From Carettochelys insculpta (Eukaryota > Chordata > Testudines > Carettochelyidae), in assembly GCF_033958435.1 (NCBI RefSeq), contig NC_134160.1, forward strand, positions 11,209,001-11,273,000: a stretch of DNA of 64,000 nt, in the 5' to 3' direction. The translations under genes were made by a program, and so were the position numbers. How positions within the stretch are numbered: the first letter of the stretch is position 1; each line of letters begins with the position of its first letter. Below the pieces are notes generated by a model. It had not been told where the DNA came from, made no database searches, and saw only the letters and a program-made list of their open reading frames with translations. Below, one piece after another: positions 10,721 through 20,600 of the stretch.

Positions 10721-11390
10721 GGGCTATGTCTACTCTAACCCAGAAGATCGACTTACTCAGGGTCGAGCTTCTGGGTTTCAATTTTGTGCATCAAGACCAG
10801 ACATATGAAATTGACTTCTCAGGGGTCGCAGTTGACCCCTGTACTCCTCATGGCTATGTCTACACTAGCCCCTTCCTTTCAGAAGGGGCATGGTAATGAG
10901 CAAGTTGGGAAGATGCTAATGAGGGGCTGCCATCAATATGCAGCACCTCATTAGCATAATGGCAGCGGCCTGCAGCCCATGTAAATGGAGGCCTTTTGAA
11001 AGGACCCCCCCCAGACTTTGAAAGCCCCTTCTTCCTCTTTGGTTTTAGGAAGAAGGAGCTTTCGAAGTCTGGGGGGGGTCATCTACACTTTTGAACCGCG
11101 TGTGGATTCCGTTGTGCTAATGAGGCACTGCCTATTCATGGTATCTCATTAGCATTGTCCCAACTTGCTCATTACCAGGCTCCTTCCACAAGGAAGGGGC
11201 TAGTGTAGACACAGACCATGAGACAGAACGAGTGAGGGAGGTCAAAGAGAGAAACTCTCCAGTTGACCTTCCCTGGTATAGACAACCAAGTTAGCCGAGC
11301 TCAGCTACCTTGATTTTTAGCTGTGCCATTGCCTTAGCTAGAATTGCATATCTGTGGTCAACTTACTTTGCCTAGTGTAGATGTAGCCCC
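10721..11390. mobile_element. foldback MITE (outer), interrupted by another MITE
   Basis: The ends 'gggctatgtctactcta' (10721) and 'tagtgtagatgtagcccc' (11390) are inverted repeats. The flanking halves 10721-10851 and 11218-11390 are homologous to 48864-49150 (shared 'ggttcgattttgtgca', 'gggagaaactccctc', 'gaattgcatatct.ggatcaactt'). The middle, 10852-11217, is a different palindromic element. The outer element belongs to a 280-330 bp family with further copies at 32341 and 36753. Confidence 0.75.
10852..11217. mobile_element. palindromic MITE nested in outer MITE
   Basis: The ends 'ggctatgtctacactagcccc' and 'ggggctagtgtagacacagacc' pair almost throughout. The arms hold 'cctcattagca' and 'tgctaatgagg', and the centre 'gaccccccccagactttgaaagc' pairs with 'gctttcgaagtctggggggg'. 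The structure is close to a single 366-bp foldback with no coding capacity. It resembles 13130-13497 in layout. Confidence 0.82.
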
Positions 11391-11524
11391 AGAGAGGCAT
11401 GGTAAAATGAAGTGATACCCAAAAAAAGTCTATGGCAGAACTGAACCATAGAAGGGCTTCCTTAGATGTTCTCATTGGTGTGTTTCTATAGTACTTGTAT
11501 GGGCCACATTGCCGTAGTATCTGA

Positions 11525-11650
11525 AAACTTCACCATTCTGTTTGTGTTTACCCTCACCAGCCCTTGTAAGGTAGGTAAGGGCTAATAATCCCATTTTACG
11601 CATTGGGGAGCTGAGGCACACAGGTTCAGTCCTCAAAGGGATTTAGCTGC
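11525..11650 (-). repeat. MIR/CORE-SINE-like fragment
   Basis: 'cttgtaaggtaggtaagggctaataatcccattttacgcattggggagctgaggcaca' is the reverse complement of the MIR CORE and 3' region. Confidence 0.65.
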
Positions 11651-12710
11651 AGCACTGAGGCTATTCTACTGCAGTGTAGACACATCATACAGCACTGGAA
11701 AGGCCTTCTCCCGTCACGATAGAGATCTATGTGGCCCAAAGGCATGTATTGCTCACCAGCAGAAGTTGCTGCAATAAAAGACATTAGACTCACTCTGTCT
11801 AAGTATTAGCATGACAGAGTTCATAGGGAAGCTGCCCTCAGGTGAAGACATGCTCCAATCTACTGCATGGTGGAAGGATATTTGTGTGGGATGCACTCGG
11901 AAGGGTTGGCAGGCTTCGAGGAAAGGAGTGGAGTCCCAGGTTGCACAGGTCCTCTTGCAATACAGCCAGAAGGAATATTTCTTATTGCCAAAGCTCAACC
12001 CAAACAAATAAATCCATCTTAGGGAAACTGGTTCATCTGTGTTTAGTCATGCCAGAGGACTTCCACGTGGATTCAGGGTTTCCATTTATGCTATTATGAG
12101 TAGACAAGTAAATGGTTAGTTATCACAAATTGCTTTTCATGATTTTTCCTGAGTGTAACATATTTCTGGCTGTAATCAACCCCATTTAAATTTTTCACAG
12201 AAAAAAAAATCCTCCAATTGAAAAATGTAGGTTTTGTCAATATGTTTTGCTTTTTGGCTCAGTAGACTGGCAATGAAAAATGTCATTTTGAAGTGCGGAA
12301 TCATTTTGGTGCAACCAAAGGTGTTGAAATTTTCCATTTCAATGCCTCAGACATGAAACATTTCCAAATTTTCCATGTCACAAAGTTTTGATATTTTGCT
12401 ATTTTGTTTAGATTTGGAATGGAAAGTAATATTGAAACATCAACCTTTCTTGTGAAAGAAAAGTTCCATGTTTTGAACAGTAAGATGTGTGTTCTTCGTC
12501 CTATGCTGTACACATGTGTACAGCCCCAGGCACTCTATGGTCCTGATCCATGACTCAAGCTCCTAATGCTATTATAATAATAAGAAAGAATAATAACTGT
12601 GATCAGCTAGTTCTGAATTTTGAGTAGCAATAAACCTATCTCCCTTTCCCTTGCTTTCTGTGTCTGATTATATTATATAAGAAAATATAATTGAGAGGTA
12701 TGGCCTAATA
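11651..12710. other. no recognisable feature
   Basis: Anonymous sequence, A/T-rich toward the right. No family, exon or RNA that I can support. Confidence 0.45.
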
Positions 12711-12713
12711 GTA

Positions 12714-12885
12714 ATTTACTGGAATGCTTTACCTAGAGAGGTGGTGGAACCTCCATGCCTACAGGTTTCTAAGTCCTGGCTTGACAAAGCCCTGGCTGAG
12801 ATGGTTAGTTGGGGTTGATCCTGCTTAGGCAGGGGGCTGGACTTGAAGACTTCCTGAGGTCCCTTCCAGCCCTATGGTTCTATGA
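12714..12885 (+). mobile_element. CR1 LINE 3' end
   Basis: It begins inside the 'W NALP' codons ('actggaatgctttacctagag'), continues with 'gtggtggaacctcc' and 'ggctggacttgaagacttcc', and ends 'ggttctatgag'. It is 5'-truncated. Confidence 0.88.
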
Positions 12886-13097
12886 GTCTTTGTCAAAACC
12901 TCCTTTAATAAAACTAATTCAGAAGAGCCAGGATGATACCTTTTTGTCCTGGAGGTGTAGTGGCAGCATAAACCAATGTAAATGCTGTTCTAAAGAAACT
13001 CTCAAATCATTGTTAGTCAATGGGCGCTTTCTTTAAAAAGAGCCACACGTAACATGGCTGCTGCATGTAGCAGTTTATCCACATTTCTCTTATTACA
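12886..13097 (+). repeat. unclassified dispersed repeat, copy 1
   Basis: It aligns colinearly with 19359-19596. Shared runs include 'gtctttgtcaaaacct', 'aataaaactaattcagaagag', 'gtagtggcagcataaaccaa', 'tgtaaatgctg' and 'aacatggctgctgca'. The partner has a roughly 20-bp extra segment ('cataattatacagactcac'). No terminal repeats, promoter boxes or coding motifs are visible. Direct orientation and matching left edges suggest one mobile family or an old duplication. Confidence 0.65.
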
Positions 13098-13129
13098 CTT
13101 ACAAGGTAATTTCTTCATCCACACATTAC

Positions 13130-13497
13130 GGCCATGTCCACACTTGGCCAAAATTTCAAAAGGGCCATGCTAATGGCCAAATCGAAGAATACTAATGAGG
13201 CTCTGAAATGAATATTCAGTGCCTCATTAGCATACAGCTGGCCACGGCACTTCAAAAGTGGATCGCACCTGGCTTGTCTACGCGGGATCCTTTTTGAAAG
13301 GACCCCGCAAAAGTCACAATCCCTTTAAGGCCCCACGTAGACGAGCCGCGCGAGACTGAAACGCAGCATTTTCGAAGTGCCGCGGCCGCCAGCATGCTAA
13401 CGAGGCACTGAATATTCATTTCAGCGCCTCATTAGTATTCTCCAATTTGGCAATTAGCATGGCCCTTTCAAAATTTTGGCCAAATGTAGACATGGCC
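13130..13497. mobile_element. 368-bp palindromic foldback MITE
   Basis: The left end 'ggccatgtccacacttggcc' pairs with the right end 'ggccaaatgtagacatggcc'. The arms pair through 'gccatgctaatggccaaat', 'cctcattag' and 'gaatattcagtgcctc' to near the centre. The layout matches 10852-11217, but the sequence is only distantly similar, pointing to related subfamilies. There is no coding potential. The target duplication could not be fixed. Confidence 0.85.
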
Positions 13498-13919
13498 TAT
13501 GTGTATTACTGGTAGTTCTCCCATGTGCAGCGCCAACTCCCCTAATTCCTGGCCTCTCTGCCAAATAATTCCATCCGCTCTCCCCAAGTTACCCTCAACT
13601 CCCTCCAAGTTGTCGCCTCACTGGTGTACCCTGTGAACCGAGCACTTGGGCAGTGAAGTAAGGAAGATTTAGGCGTCCCCCAGTTGATTGACAGAACAGC
13701 AGGCAGCATGAATGCCTATGGGTGGTGTACATCCGCACAGGCCTCGGCGCACGGACCAAAATTCATTCCACCCCTGGACTGAAAAAAAATAGCGGGAGCC
13801 TGGCTGCACCCCCGCTCTCCCGAACTCCTCCCAATGGCCCCCACGCTATCCCCAGTATTCACCAAGTTTGCTTATTATCTCCTCCTGCTAAATCCCTCCA
13901 GTGCGCACAACCTTCCAAA

Positions 13920-14330
13920 TGACCCATCTCCCACCCGCAAGCGGGCCTAGCTCCCCGACAGCCCCGCGCCGCTCCCCAGCCGGCCCCGCTCACAGCACAA
14001 ATCCGCCCCCCCCGCCCCCGAACACCCCCGGCCCCTCCCGCGAGGTCCCCCTCCCCGGCCTACGAGTCCCAGCATCCGCCGCGCGCCCCTCCCGGCTGCC
14101 TGCCGGGCTTCCGGCGCGGCGGGGGGCGGGCACGCGCCGACCGCACTCGGAGCTGGGGGCGGCCGCGGAGCAGCGCGGGCCGGGTTGGAGCCGGGGCGGG
14201 AGGCGACGCAGCCAGGTGAGGCCATGTCCCCCCCGGGCTGGGGCTGGGGGTGGCCGGGTGCCCGCGGCCGCTCCCCTTCCCTTCCCCCTCGCTCGCTGCC
14301 GGCTCCCCAGACCACCCCCGCGATCCCTCC
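13920..14330 (+). promoter_or_regulatory. CpG-island promoter with candidate first exon
   Basis: This is the only CpG-dense, strongly GC-rich stretch in the window. It includes 'ccggcgcggcggggggcggg' with a GC box at 14121-14130 and another near 14195. There is no TATA box, as usual for CpG-island promoters. A good splice donor, CAG|GTGAGG, follows 'gacgcagccag' at 14215/14216, suggesting a plus-strand, non-coding first exon ending at 14215. No ATG with a convincing coding frame precedes the donor. The long open frames here on both strands (up to 318 codons) reflect the absence of A/T-rich stops. The downstream gene is not identified. Confidence 0.65.
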
Positions 14331-14440
14331 GCCTGCGGTGTCCCCCCGCCCCCCCATCCCTCCGCCTGCGGTGCGCCCCCTGCTCTGCCCCCCCCATCCC
14401 TCCGCCTGCGGTGCGCCCCCTGCTCTGCCCCCCTCCGGCG
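14323..14440 (+). repeat. short tandem repeat, 33-40 bp units
   Basis: 'atccctccgcctgcggtg' starts at 14323, 14356 and 14396. The last two units share 'cgccccctgctctgcccccc'. A degenerate fourth unit follows. It lies just inside the putative first intron. Confidence 0.75.
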
Positions 14441-15740
14441 GTGCCCCCTCCTCTCCGTAGCCCCCTGCCCCATCCCACCACCTGGGCTGCTCCCCCCTCC
14501 AGCCTCCCTGAGACCCTTCGCCAGCCTCGCGCCAGGGGTATCCCCTTCCCCGCCCCCACAGCTGGACTCCTCCAGGTCCTTCCCCATCCCACCCCCTGGA
14601 GTGTCCCCTCCCTGCCACTTTCTCCCCACGTCCCCTGGAGACCTTTCCCCATTCCACTGTCTGGGGTGGCTCCTCCCTCCCATAGTCAGCCCCCATCCTC
14701 TTTGCCCTCTTGTCACCCGGGGTGCCCCCCATCGCCACTCAAGATCCTTCACCCCCGCTTCCAGACCCTTCCCCATCCCATGGCTTGGGGCTACCTCCCT
14801 CACTCCCCCTGCCCCTCATTGGCCCCTGTCTCCCAGTCTCCTTTTACCAGGGGCTGACTGCCCCCCCGCACCCTTTTGTCTGGGGCTGCCTCCCCCTCCC
14901 CATGCAGCGTCCCAGATGTTCCCTCTCTTTCTCCCTGCTTGCTGCCAATTTCATGTGCAGAAACCTTTTCTCTGTGTTCACTTTCAGTTCCCTTCCTCCC
15001 CAACTACAAGCCCTTATTTTCCTTACTTGCCTTTTACTTCCAGGACTTTACTTAGTGCATAGTATCTAACTCCATATCCTATGTCACATTGTACATATCT
15101 GTGCAAGACAGCATCCTGGGACAAAAGCCCCTGCCATGTTGATCTAATCCACACTGCCCTGCATGTAGAGATGGGTTATCCTCTGTTGTGGAAAGTTTGA
15201 TGTGCGGGGAAAGTGGAAAGTTTGATGTGCGGGGCTGTTGAGGGATGGCATATGCCTGTTTCTCTAAACCGCTGACCAGTGAGCTTCAGCCTTCCTTTTC
15301 TAGCACGCTAACTTCTCTTACAGTGAACAAGAGGGAGAGAAATTGTGGTATAGCTAAAGTTTAGGGCAGTGATGCTTTGTTTTCCAAATTTCTCTGTCCC
15401 AGAAAGGGGGAGAGCCTCATATGTTTGTTTAACCTCGGTGTGGAAGAATTCAGACAGGGGTCTTAGAATTCTGTTTCAGCCCTCAGAAACCTGCTTTTCA
15501 GTCATGCTGCATGTTCAGCAGCAGCACCCATGGAATTCAGCTGAGTTGGGAGCTACTGAGTGCTCCTTGAAAATCAGGCCACTGAAGTGCCTGGATATAG
15601 ATTTCAGAGCTTAATATTAGATGCCCCATTTATTAAAAAAACTTGGCCAAGGCTTTTATTGCTGTGCTTCCCTGTTCTTTTGGAATACTTAGGCATGCAC
15701 AAGTTGTACAGCCTTAACTACCCTGGTATAACACCACTGT
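14441..15740. other. C-rich then anonymous sequence
   Basis: From 14441 to about 15000 the plus strand is strongly C/T-rich, which keeps several frames open without any protein-family feature. From 15000 to 15740 I see ordinary anonymous DNA. A short direct duplication, 'gaaagtttgatgtgcgggg', occurs at about 15190-15235. Confidence 0.5.
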
Positions 15741-15744
15741 TCAT

Positions 15745-15830
15745 AGTATCATAGAACTGGGAGAGACCTTTGAGAGGTCATCTAATTCAGTAGCTCATGC
15801 AGGACCCTTCTCTACAAGACTGGTTTCTGT
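15745..15830 (-). mobile_element. CR1 LINE 3' terminus fragment
   Basis: 'atcatagaactgggagagacctttgagaggtcatctaattcag' followed by 'aggaccc' is the antisense extreme 3' end of a CR1-type element or of a SINE sharing that tail. Confidence 0.6.
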
Positions 15831-16810
15831 GACTTGTGCTGGTTGGAACAGCCTTCTTGGGGTGTCTGTGTTTGATCTGCTCCGTCTTGCTTCAGATCTC
15901 ATCTTAAATGCACAGGTCCTTCACTTCCAACTAAATTTTCCTTTCCCTTTATTGTTTATCTATGTTTCTGAAGTATTTAACACTAGTGCCTTGTATTTGT
16001 CCATGGGACAGAGTGTGAGGTCTGGAAGTGCCTGATTAACTGAAAAAGTATAAATGAGCTAACCTCTCAGTAATGGCCAGAAAAGGACAGGCTCGTGATC
16101 ACAGGTCTTAAAGGGTCTTAAAAACATTCCTTTTCTCAAACTTTCTGTTCAGTTTAAATTTTTATTTTCAAAGATACAAAAGCAGCTGTGCAAATATTGA
16201 CAGTAGTGTGGAGAGACAGCCATTTAAATGTACCTCTCCAACAAAATATAGAAGAGGAAGTGATTCTTTCTGTCTGCTTCTAAAAAGGTGAAGAGAAACC
16301 TAAGTAGGCCTATTGACAGACTGATCATGGATTTTAAATGTTAGTCACTTTTTAAAAATATAAACATCAGAGACTTATCACTGCTAGATCTTGATAGACT
16401 CTAGTTTGTTTGGAGTGGGCGGTAAAGAGCAAAGCTTCCTGGGGCTCTGACTTGATGTTTCTCAATCCTGTTAACTGAGTTCAGTCAGCCTGCATTTTGA
16501 GGATTGTCCAGGTGGGAAAGTTTCACTGGTTACACTGAAATTATACCTCCTCTCCCCAGTACAGTATGTTCTAGTATAGGAGGGGTTTTAAATTTGTTTT
16601 ATCTTAACCTTCTTCTAGTACAAGAGTTGAAATGACATAACGCTGTTTTCTAGAATAAGTGTCTACATAGCAAAATATTAATATCACTGTACTGGTTGAA
16701 GTGCATACCTTGGATTGAACAAAAACAAACAAACAAAAAAAACTTTCCTGTGCAGATAAGGCTTTACTAGGGCTTTCCTAATATACCCAAGAATCAGCAT
16801 TTACAAGTTC
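15831..16810. other. no recognisable feature
   Basis: Anonymous intron-like or intergenic DNA with a small (caaa)n tract near 16725. Confidence 0.45.
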
Positions 16811-16815
16811 ATGTA

Positions 16816-17139
16816 CAGATTGAACCGCTCTTGTCCTGGCACCCTCTGGACCTTACCAGTGCTGGAGGAGAGAATTTGCTGGACCATGTGAGGTCAATAT
16901 TTTCTAGCACATTATCAACAATTCCACTGCTTACTGTTTTAGAAGACATATAGGGGTAAATTATAGCTAAAAAACAGCCCAGAACACCGAGAGGTAGGAC
17001 TGGTGGCTGGAAAAAAACTTTATGGGACAGTGGGAAACGTGGCCACACCCATGATAAATGGTCATTCGGCTAACTAAAATCATGCTGGATTATGGATGCT
17101 GCTGGATGAGAGTCTTCTGGATTAGAGGGGTTCCACCTG
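16816..17139 (+). mobile_element. pogo/Tigger-like MITE, family A
   Basis: This 324-bp copy is flanked by TA (16814-16815 and 17140-17141). Ends are 'cagattgaaccgctcttgtcctggc' and 'tctggattagaggggttccacctg'. Internal markers 'gagaatttgctggaccatg', 'ccactgcttact' and 'ggactggtggctg' match the other family A copies. It is more diverged at its ends than 44200. Confidence 0.88.
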
Positions 17140-17501
17140 TAGTATGTTCAGGCCATGTGTACAAAAATGCTAGCTAAAAATGAAAAATACTCTTGTGGAA
17201 GGTTGTACTTTAACAGTAATACTTAGAAATCAGAACCCTAATACACAAGGACCCAAAACACACACAGAAGGAGTCTATTTTCTAAAATATACTCAGTGTT
17301 GGTTGAGCAGTCCCCTTTTAGGCTGAAATGTGCGCATATAACACAGCGTTATACTTGTTAGAAAAGCTGTATTAAGCTACAGGCTATCGTGAGCAAATAT
17401 GATTAAAAGAGAATACACATTCCTCCTGCTCCCTTAGGACATACCTGGTTTATTTGCTCTGAGCCCTGGAGCAGACTTGAATCTCTTGAGAGGCGGGAGG
17501 G

Positions 17502-17524
17502 GTGTGTGTGTGTGTGTGTGTGTT
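17502..17524 (+). repeat. (GT)n microsatellite
   Basis: A run of about eleven GT dinucleotides, directly at the left edge of a Penelope-derived insertion. Confidence 0.9.
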
Positions 17525-17752
17525 AATCTGTATCTTCAAAAACAACAGGAGGTCCTGTGGCACTTTATAGACTAACAGACATTTTAGAGCATAAGCTTTC
17601 GTGGAGCAAAGACCTGCTTTGTCAGATGTGTGTGTCCTGCCATCTAGTCCGATGTCGAAGCGGGTCTTTACCCCTGAAAGCTTGTGCTCCAAAATATTTG
17701 CTGGTCTATAAGGTGCCACAGGACGTTTTGCTTTTCGTGGGAATATAGATCA
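17523..17752. mobile_element. Penelope-like 3' terminus, inverted pair
   Basis: The left half, in reverse, is 'ggtcctgtggcactttatagactaacagac' with 'gcataagctttcgtgg'. The right half, forward, is 'gcgggtctttacccctgaaagcttgtgctcc' with 'ggtctataaggtgccacagga'. This is a different subfamily from the 8604 and 19767 copies. The forward half retains a hammerhead-like arrangement (GAAAGC, a short loop, then GCTC). A clear target duplication was not found. Confidence 0.7.
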
Positions 17753-18860
17753 GTGTGGAGGGGCTTACACAGATGGGTAAAATGTGATTGCATCCTTGTT
17801 TCCATGCTGCTGGGTCAGTAATCTGTGATTACACAGACCCCTGCTTCATTCAATCACTGGTTAATTTGCTCTTCAGTTTAATTTGATGATGATCTCAGCC
17901 AAATCATCTGTATTGAAACAAACAGCTTTTATTTTGGTCAAACTTGATGGCTGAAGACACATTTAGGCATTATGTGTATTAATAATTAAGGAATATTGAC
18001 ATTGCTTCAAGCATTTTAGTCAGATTGTTCACATGTGCTCAGCAGCTGTTGACCACCTGTGTGGGAATACAGATAATGTATTCAGTTGCATCCAGCCATT
18101 TATTTCAAGCAAAACAGTAGGTAAGGATTGGATCGTAATGGGAGGAAAGTCCTATGAATTAGTTAGGAAGCTGAGTATGGAGTGATGGGGATTAAGGACC
18201 TCATTCTGTGAGGTGCAGAGCGCTTCTATCCCAGTGTAGCCTGAAAGGGTGCTTAGTTAGAGACGCTCAGGGTTTTATAGGATCGGGGTCCTGTTTCCTC
18301 TTTGTGGTGAGAGAGGTTCTGACATTCTGTATCATGCTCTTTTCTTTTCCTGTGGCTTTGAGAGTGTTCTTTTGTGGGTGTGTTTCAGAGTGCTTGGAAA
18401 ACGGAATGCTATATGGCTGCAGCAGCTTGGTGCTTGGCTTTGTGTAAAGGGGTGAAAAAATGCTTTTTCAAATGTCTATTTTTATCAGTTAATTAGTAGT
18501 TCTTGCTGATTTGTCAGTATTCTGTGATGACTATTTCCAGTTTTCTTCTGCACACTGGGGGATCCCACATTCATCAGTCAGTGCCTAGGGAGACCAGCAG
18601 TCACACCTCTCTGACTGGTTCTAGTGTAGGCGTTTAATTCTTTTCAGAGAGCGCTCTTTAAATCAGCTGCCCACAGTCTTGCTCTCCAAATCCTTTGTGC
18701 ATCTCTCTCAAGAGATCTCAAGCCTCAGCATAGCAAAGAAAAAAATTGTAGCTATGTAAGTACTTGGGATTTTCATATTGCCTTCATTTGGGTGATCTCA
18801 AAATGCTCTAAGAACATGCAGAAATTACTCCATGTCTGCAGGGCATGGAAATATTCCTAT
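17753..18860. other. no recognisable feature
   Basis: Anonymous sequence. Short open frames show no family motif or supporting splice sites. Confidence 0.45.
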
Positions 18861-19358
18861 AAGACAACCGTTCCCAACCTTTTTGAGATGGTGACCCATT
18901 TTGACCATTCAGTAAGACTTTGTGACCCAAGGCAATTCAAAACCCTGGGTGCAGGGAGGTTCTCTCCTGGGAATTTTTTAAATTTTTTTATAGATCTTGA
19001 TTCCCTCTGCCCTGGCTTAAACCTCGTCGCAGTCTCAAAATGCCTCCCCACCAACCTCACACGAGTGCTGCTGCCGCTGCCCTCTTCTGCTCTTTTGTGA
19101 AGCCACTGCTGCCTCCCCATGCAGCTCCCCCGCAGCCCTCCTACTCCCTTCCCCAACCTGCAGCCTTGCCCTGATCCGGGTTCTGTCTTTCCCAGTCCCC
19201 CATCAGTTTGCCATGTGACCATCAGCTAGTCACTTCTAACCTCTGTGCTTCATGTTCCTATAGCAGGGATTCCCAACCTATGGGATTCCCAGCTGATATG
19301 GCTGGTATGACCTATTGGTACTTAAGCTTCATCCAGCTAAGGAACTCCTCTTCTATAG

Positions 19359-19596
19359 GTCTTTGTCAAAACCTGGTGTAATAAAACTAATTCAGAAGAG
19401 TCAGGAAGATAACTTTTTGTCCTGCATAATTATACAGACTCACCTGGAGGAGTAGTGGCAGCATAAACCAATGTAAATGCTGCTCTGAAGAAATTCTCAA
19501 ACAGTTGTCAAAGAGTCAATGGGCAGTTTCATTAAAAAGAGCGAGGCGTAACATGGCTGCTGCAGGTAGCAGTTTACTTACATTTCTCATATTACC
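19359..19596 (+). repeat. unclassified dispersed repeat, copy 2
   Basis: Colinear with 12886-13097, including 'gcataaaccaatgtaaatgctg' and 'gcgtaacatggctgctgcaggtagcag'. It sits inside the disrupted hAT-like element. Confidence 0.65.
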
Positions 19597-19862
19597 CTTG
19601 CTCAGTGGTGCTGAAATGGGGCTCAGTTTAACTGGTTTAACAGCCAGATCCCTACTGTCGGCCATTAAACAAATTAAATTGAGCTCCATTTCAGTGCAGC
19701 AGGACAGGGACTGGGAGCTGCCGGAGTGAGTGGCAGAAGCTGCAAATGGCTCCTTAAAGAGCTATGGTAACAGAGAGTAAGCCGTGCTAGTCTATACACT
19801 ATCAAAACAAAAAGCAGTCAAGTAACACTTTAAAGACTAGCAAAATAGTTTATTAGGTGAGC

Positions 19863-19889
19863 TTTCGTGGGACAGACCCACTTCTTCAG
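19863..19889 (-). other. hammerhead-like core in Penelope arm
   Basis: On the minus strand: CTGAAGA, one extra A, a 5-bp stem (GTGGG/CCCAC) with a 5-nt loop, then GAAA. This matches the hammerhead core order (CUGANGA - stem II - GAAA) apart from the inserted A. Stem III would be very short. Activity is not shown. Confidence 0.35.
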
Positions 19890-20276
19890 ACCATAGCCAG
19901 ACCAGAACAGACTCAATATTTAAGACACAGAGAACCAAAAACAGTAAGCAAGGAGGACAAATCAGAAAAAGATAATCAAGGTGAGCAAATCAGAGAGTGG
20001 AGGGGTGGGGGGGAAGATAAAGAATTAGATTGAGTTAAGTATGCAGATGAGCCCCAGTAGTGACTCAGAAAGTTCACATCATGGTTTGGTGTGAACTTTG
20101 AGTCACTATAGGGGCTCATCTGCATACTTAACTCAATCTAATTCTTGATCTTCCCCACCACCCCTCCACTCTCTGATTTGCTCACCTTGATTATCTTTTT
20201 CTGATTTGTCCTCCTTGCTTACTGTTTTTGGTTCTCTGTGTCTTAAATATTGAGTCTGTTCTGGTCTGGCTATGGT

Positions 20277-20303
20277 CTGAAGAAGTGGGTCTGTCCCACG
20301 AAA
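20277..20303 (+). other. hammerhead-like core in Penelope arm
   Basis: CTGAAGA (20277-20283), an extra A, GTGGG, a five-base loop, CCCAC, and GAAA (20300-20303). It is the same arrangement as the opposite arm. Penelope-like elements are known to carry hammerhead ribozyme motifs in their terminal regions. The extra A and weak flanking helices leave function uncertain. Confidence 0.38.
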
Positions 20304-20464
20304 GCTCACCTAATAAACTATTTTGCTAGTCTTTAAAGTGCTACTTGGCTGCTATTTGTTTTTAAAGAGCTATGTGTAGCTTGGAGCCGCCCAGCTGACG
20401 ACACTTGGAAAATCTAATGGCAACCCATGTTTGGGTCCCGAGCCATAGGTTGGGAATCCCTGCT

Positions 20465-20600
20465 ATAAGAAGATGAAGCACAGGGGTTAGAAGTGACTAG
20501 CTGAAGGTCACATGACAAGCTGATGGGGGACTGGGAAAGAGAGAGCCCAGATCATCTTTTCCCCCATCCTGTGCATTAATCCACTGTGGTATCTGGTCTG
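20465..20600 (-). repeat. MIR-like fragment flanking the hAT-like element
   Basis: 'aagcacaggggttagaagtgactagctgaaggtcacatgacaag' resembles the reverse of the MIR 'tgacc..gggcaagtcac' region. An inverted copy of this flank lies at 19188-19262. Confidence 0.5.

Larger units (their letters stand above)
19767..20361. mobile_element. 595-bp Penelope-like foldback with 13-bp target duplication
   Basis: It is bounded by the perfect direct repeat TTAAAGAGCTATG (19754-19766 and 20362-20374). Two arms of about 270 bp (19803-20077 and 20091-20361) are near-perfect inverted copies of a Penelope-like 3' region, separated by a loop of about 13 bp. Only the left arm keeps the outermost terminus ('gtaacagagag..gccgtgctag'). 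The right arm stops at 'gctatttgttttt'. Each arm holds the 'gtctgaagaagtgggtctg' hammerhead-like segment. There is no coding region. It was a single insertion into the hAT-like relic. Confidence 0.88.
18868..20458 (-). mobile_element. hAT-like element, broken by insertions
   Basis: The ends are 'ccgttcccaacctttttgag' at 18870 and 'ggttgggaatccctgct' at 20458, opposed as inverted repeats. Parts 18868-19180 and 19600-20458 match the complete element at 38445-39371 in reverse order. Shared markers are 'gtgacccaaggcaattcaaaac' and 'aaacaaattaaattgagctcc / aaaccaattaaatggag'. Between these parts lie an inverted duplicate of flanking DNA (19188-19282), a duplicated segment (19292-19356), an unclassified repeat (19359-19596) and a Penelope foldback (19767-20361). 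Confidence 0.6.

Noticed and set aside
13901..15062. Long open frames (up to 318 codons) on both strands
   Set aside because: They overlap in several frames on both strands of a GC- and C-rich stretch, give proline/arginine/glycine-rich low-complexity translations, and run through the splice donor at 14215. Base composition explains them.
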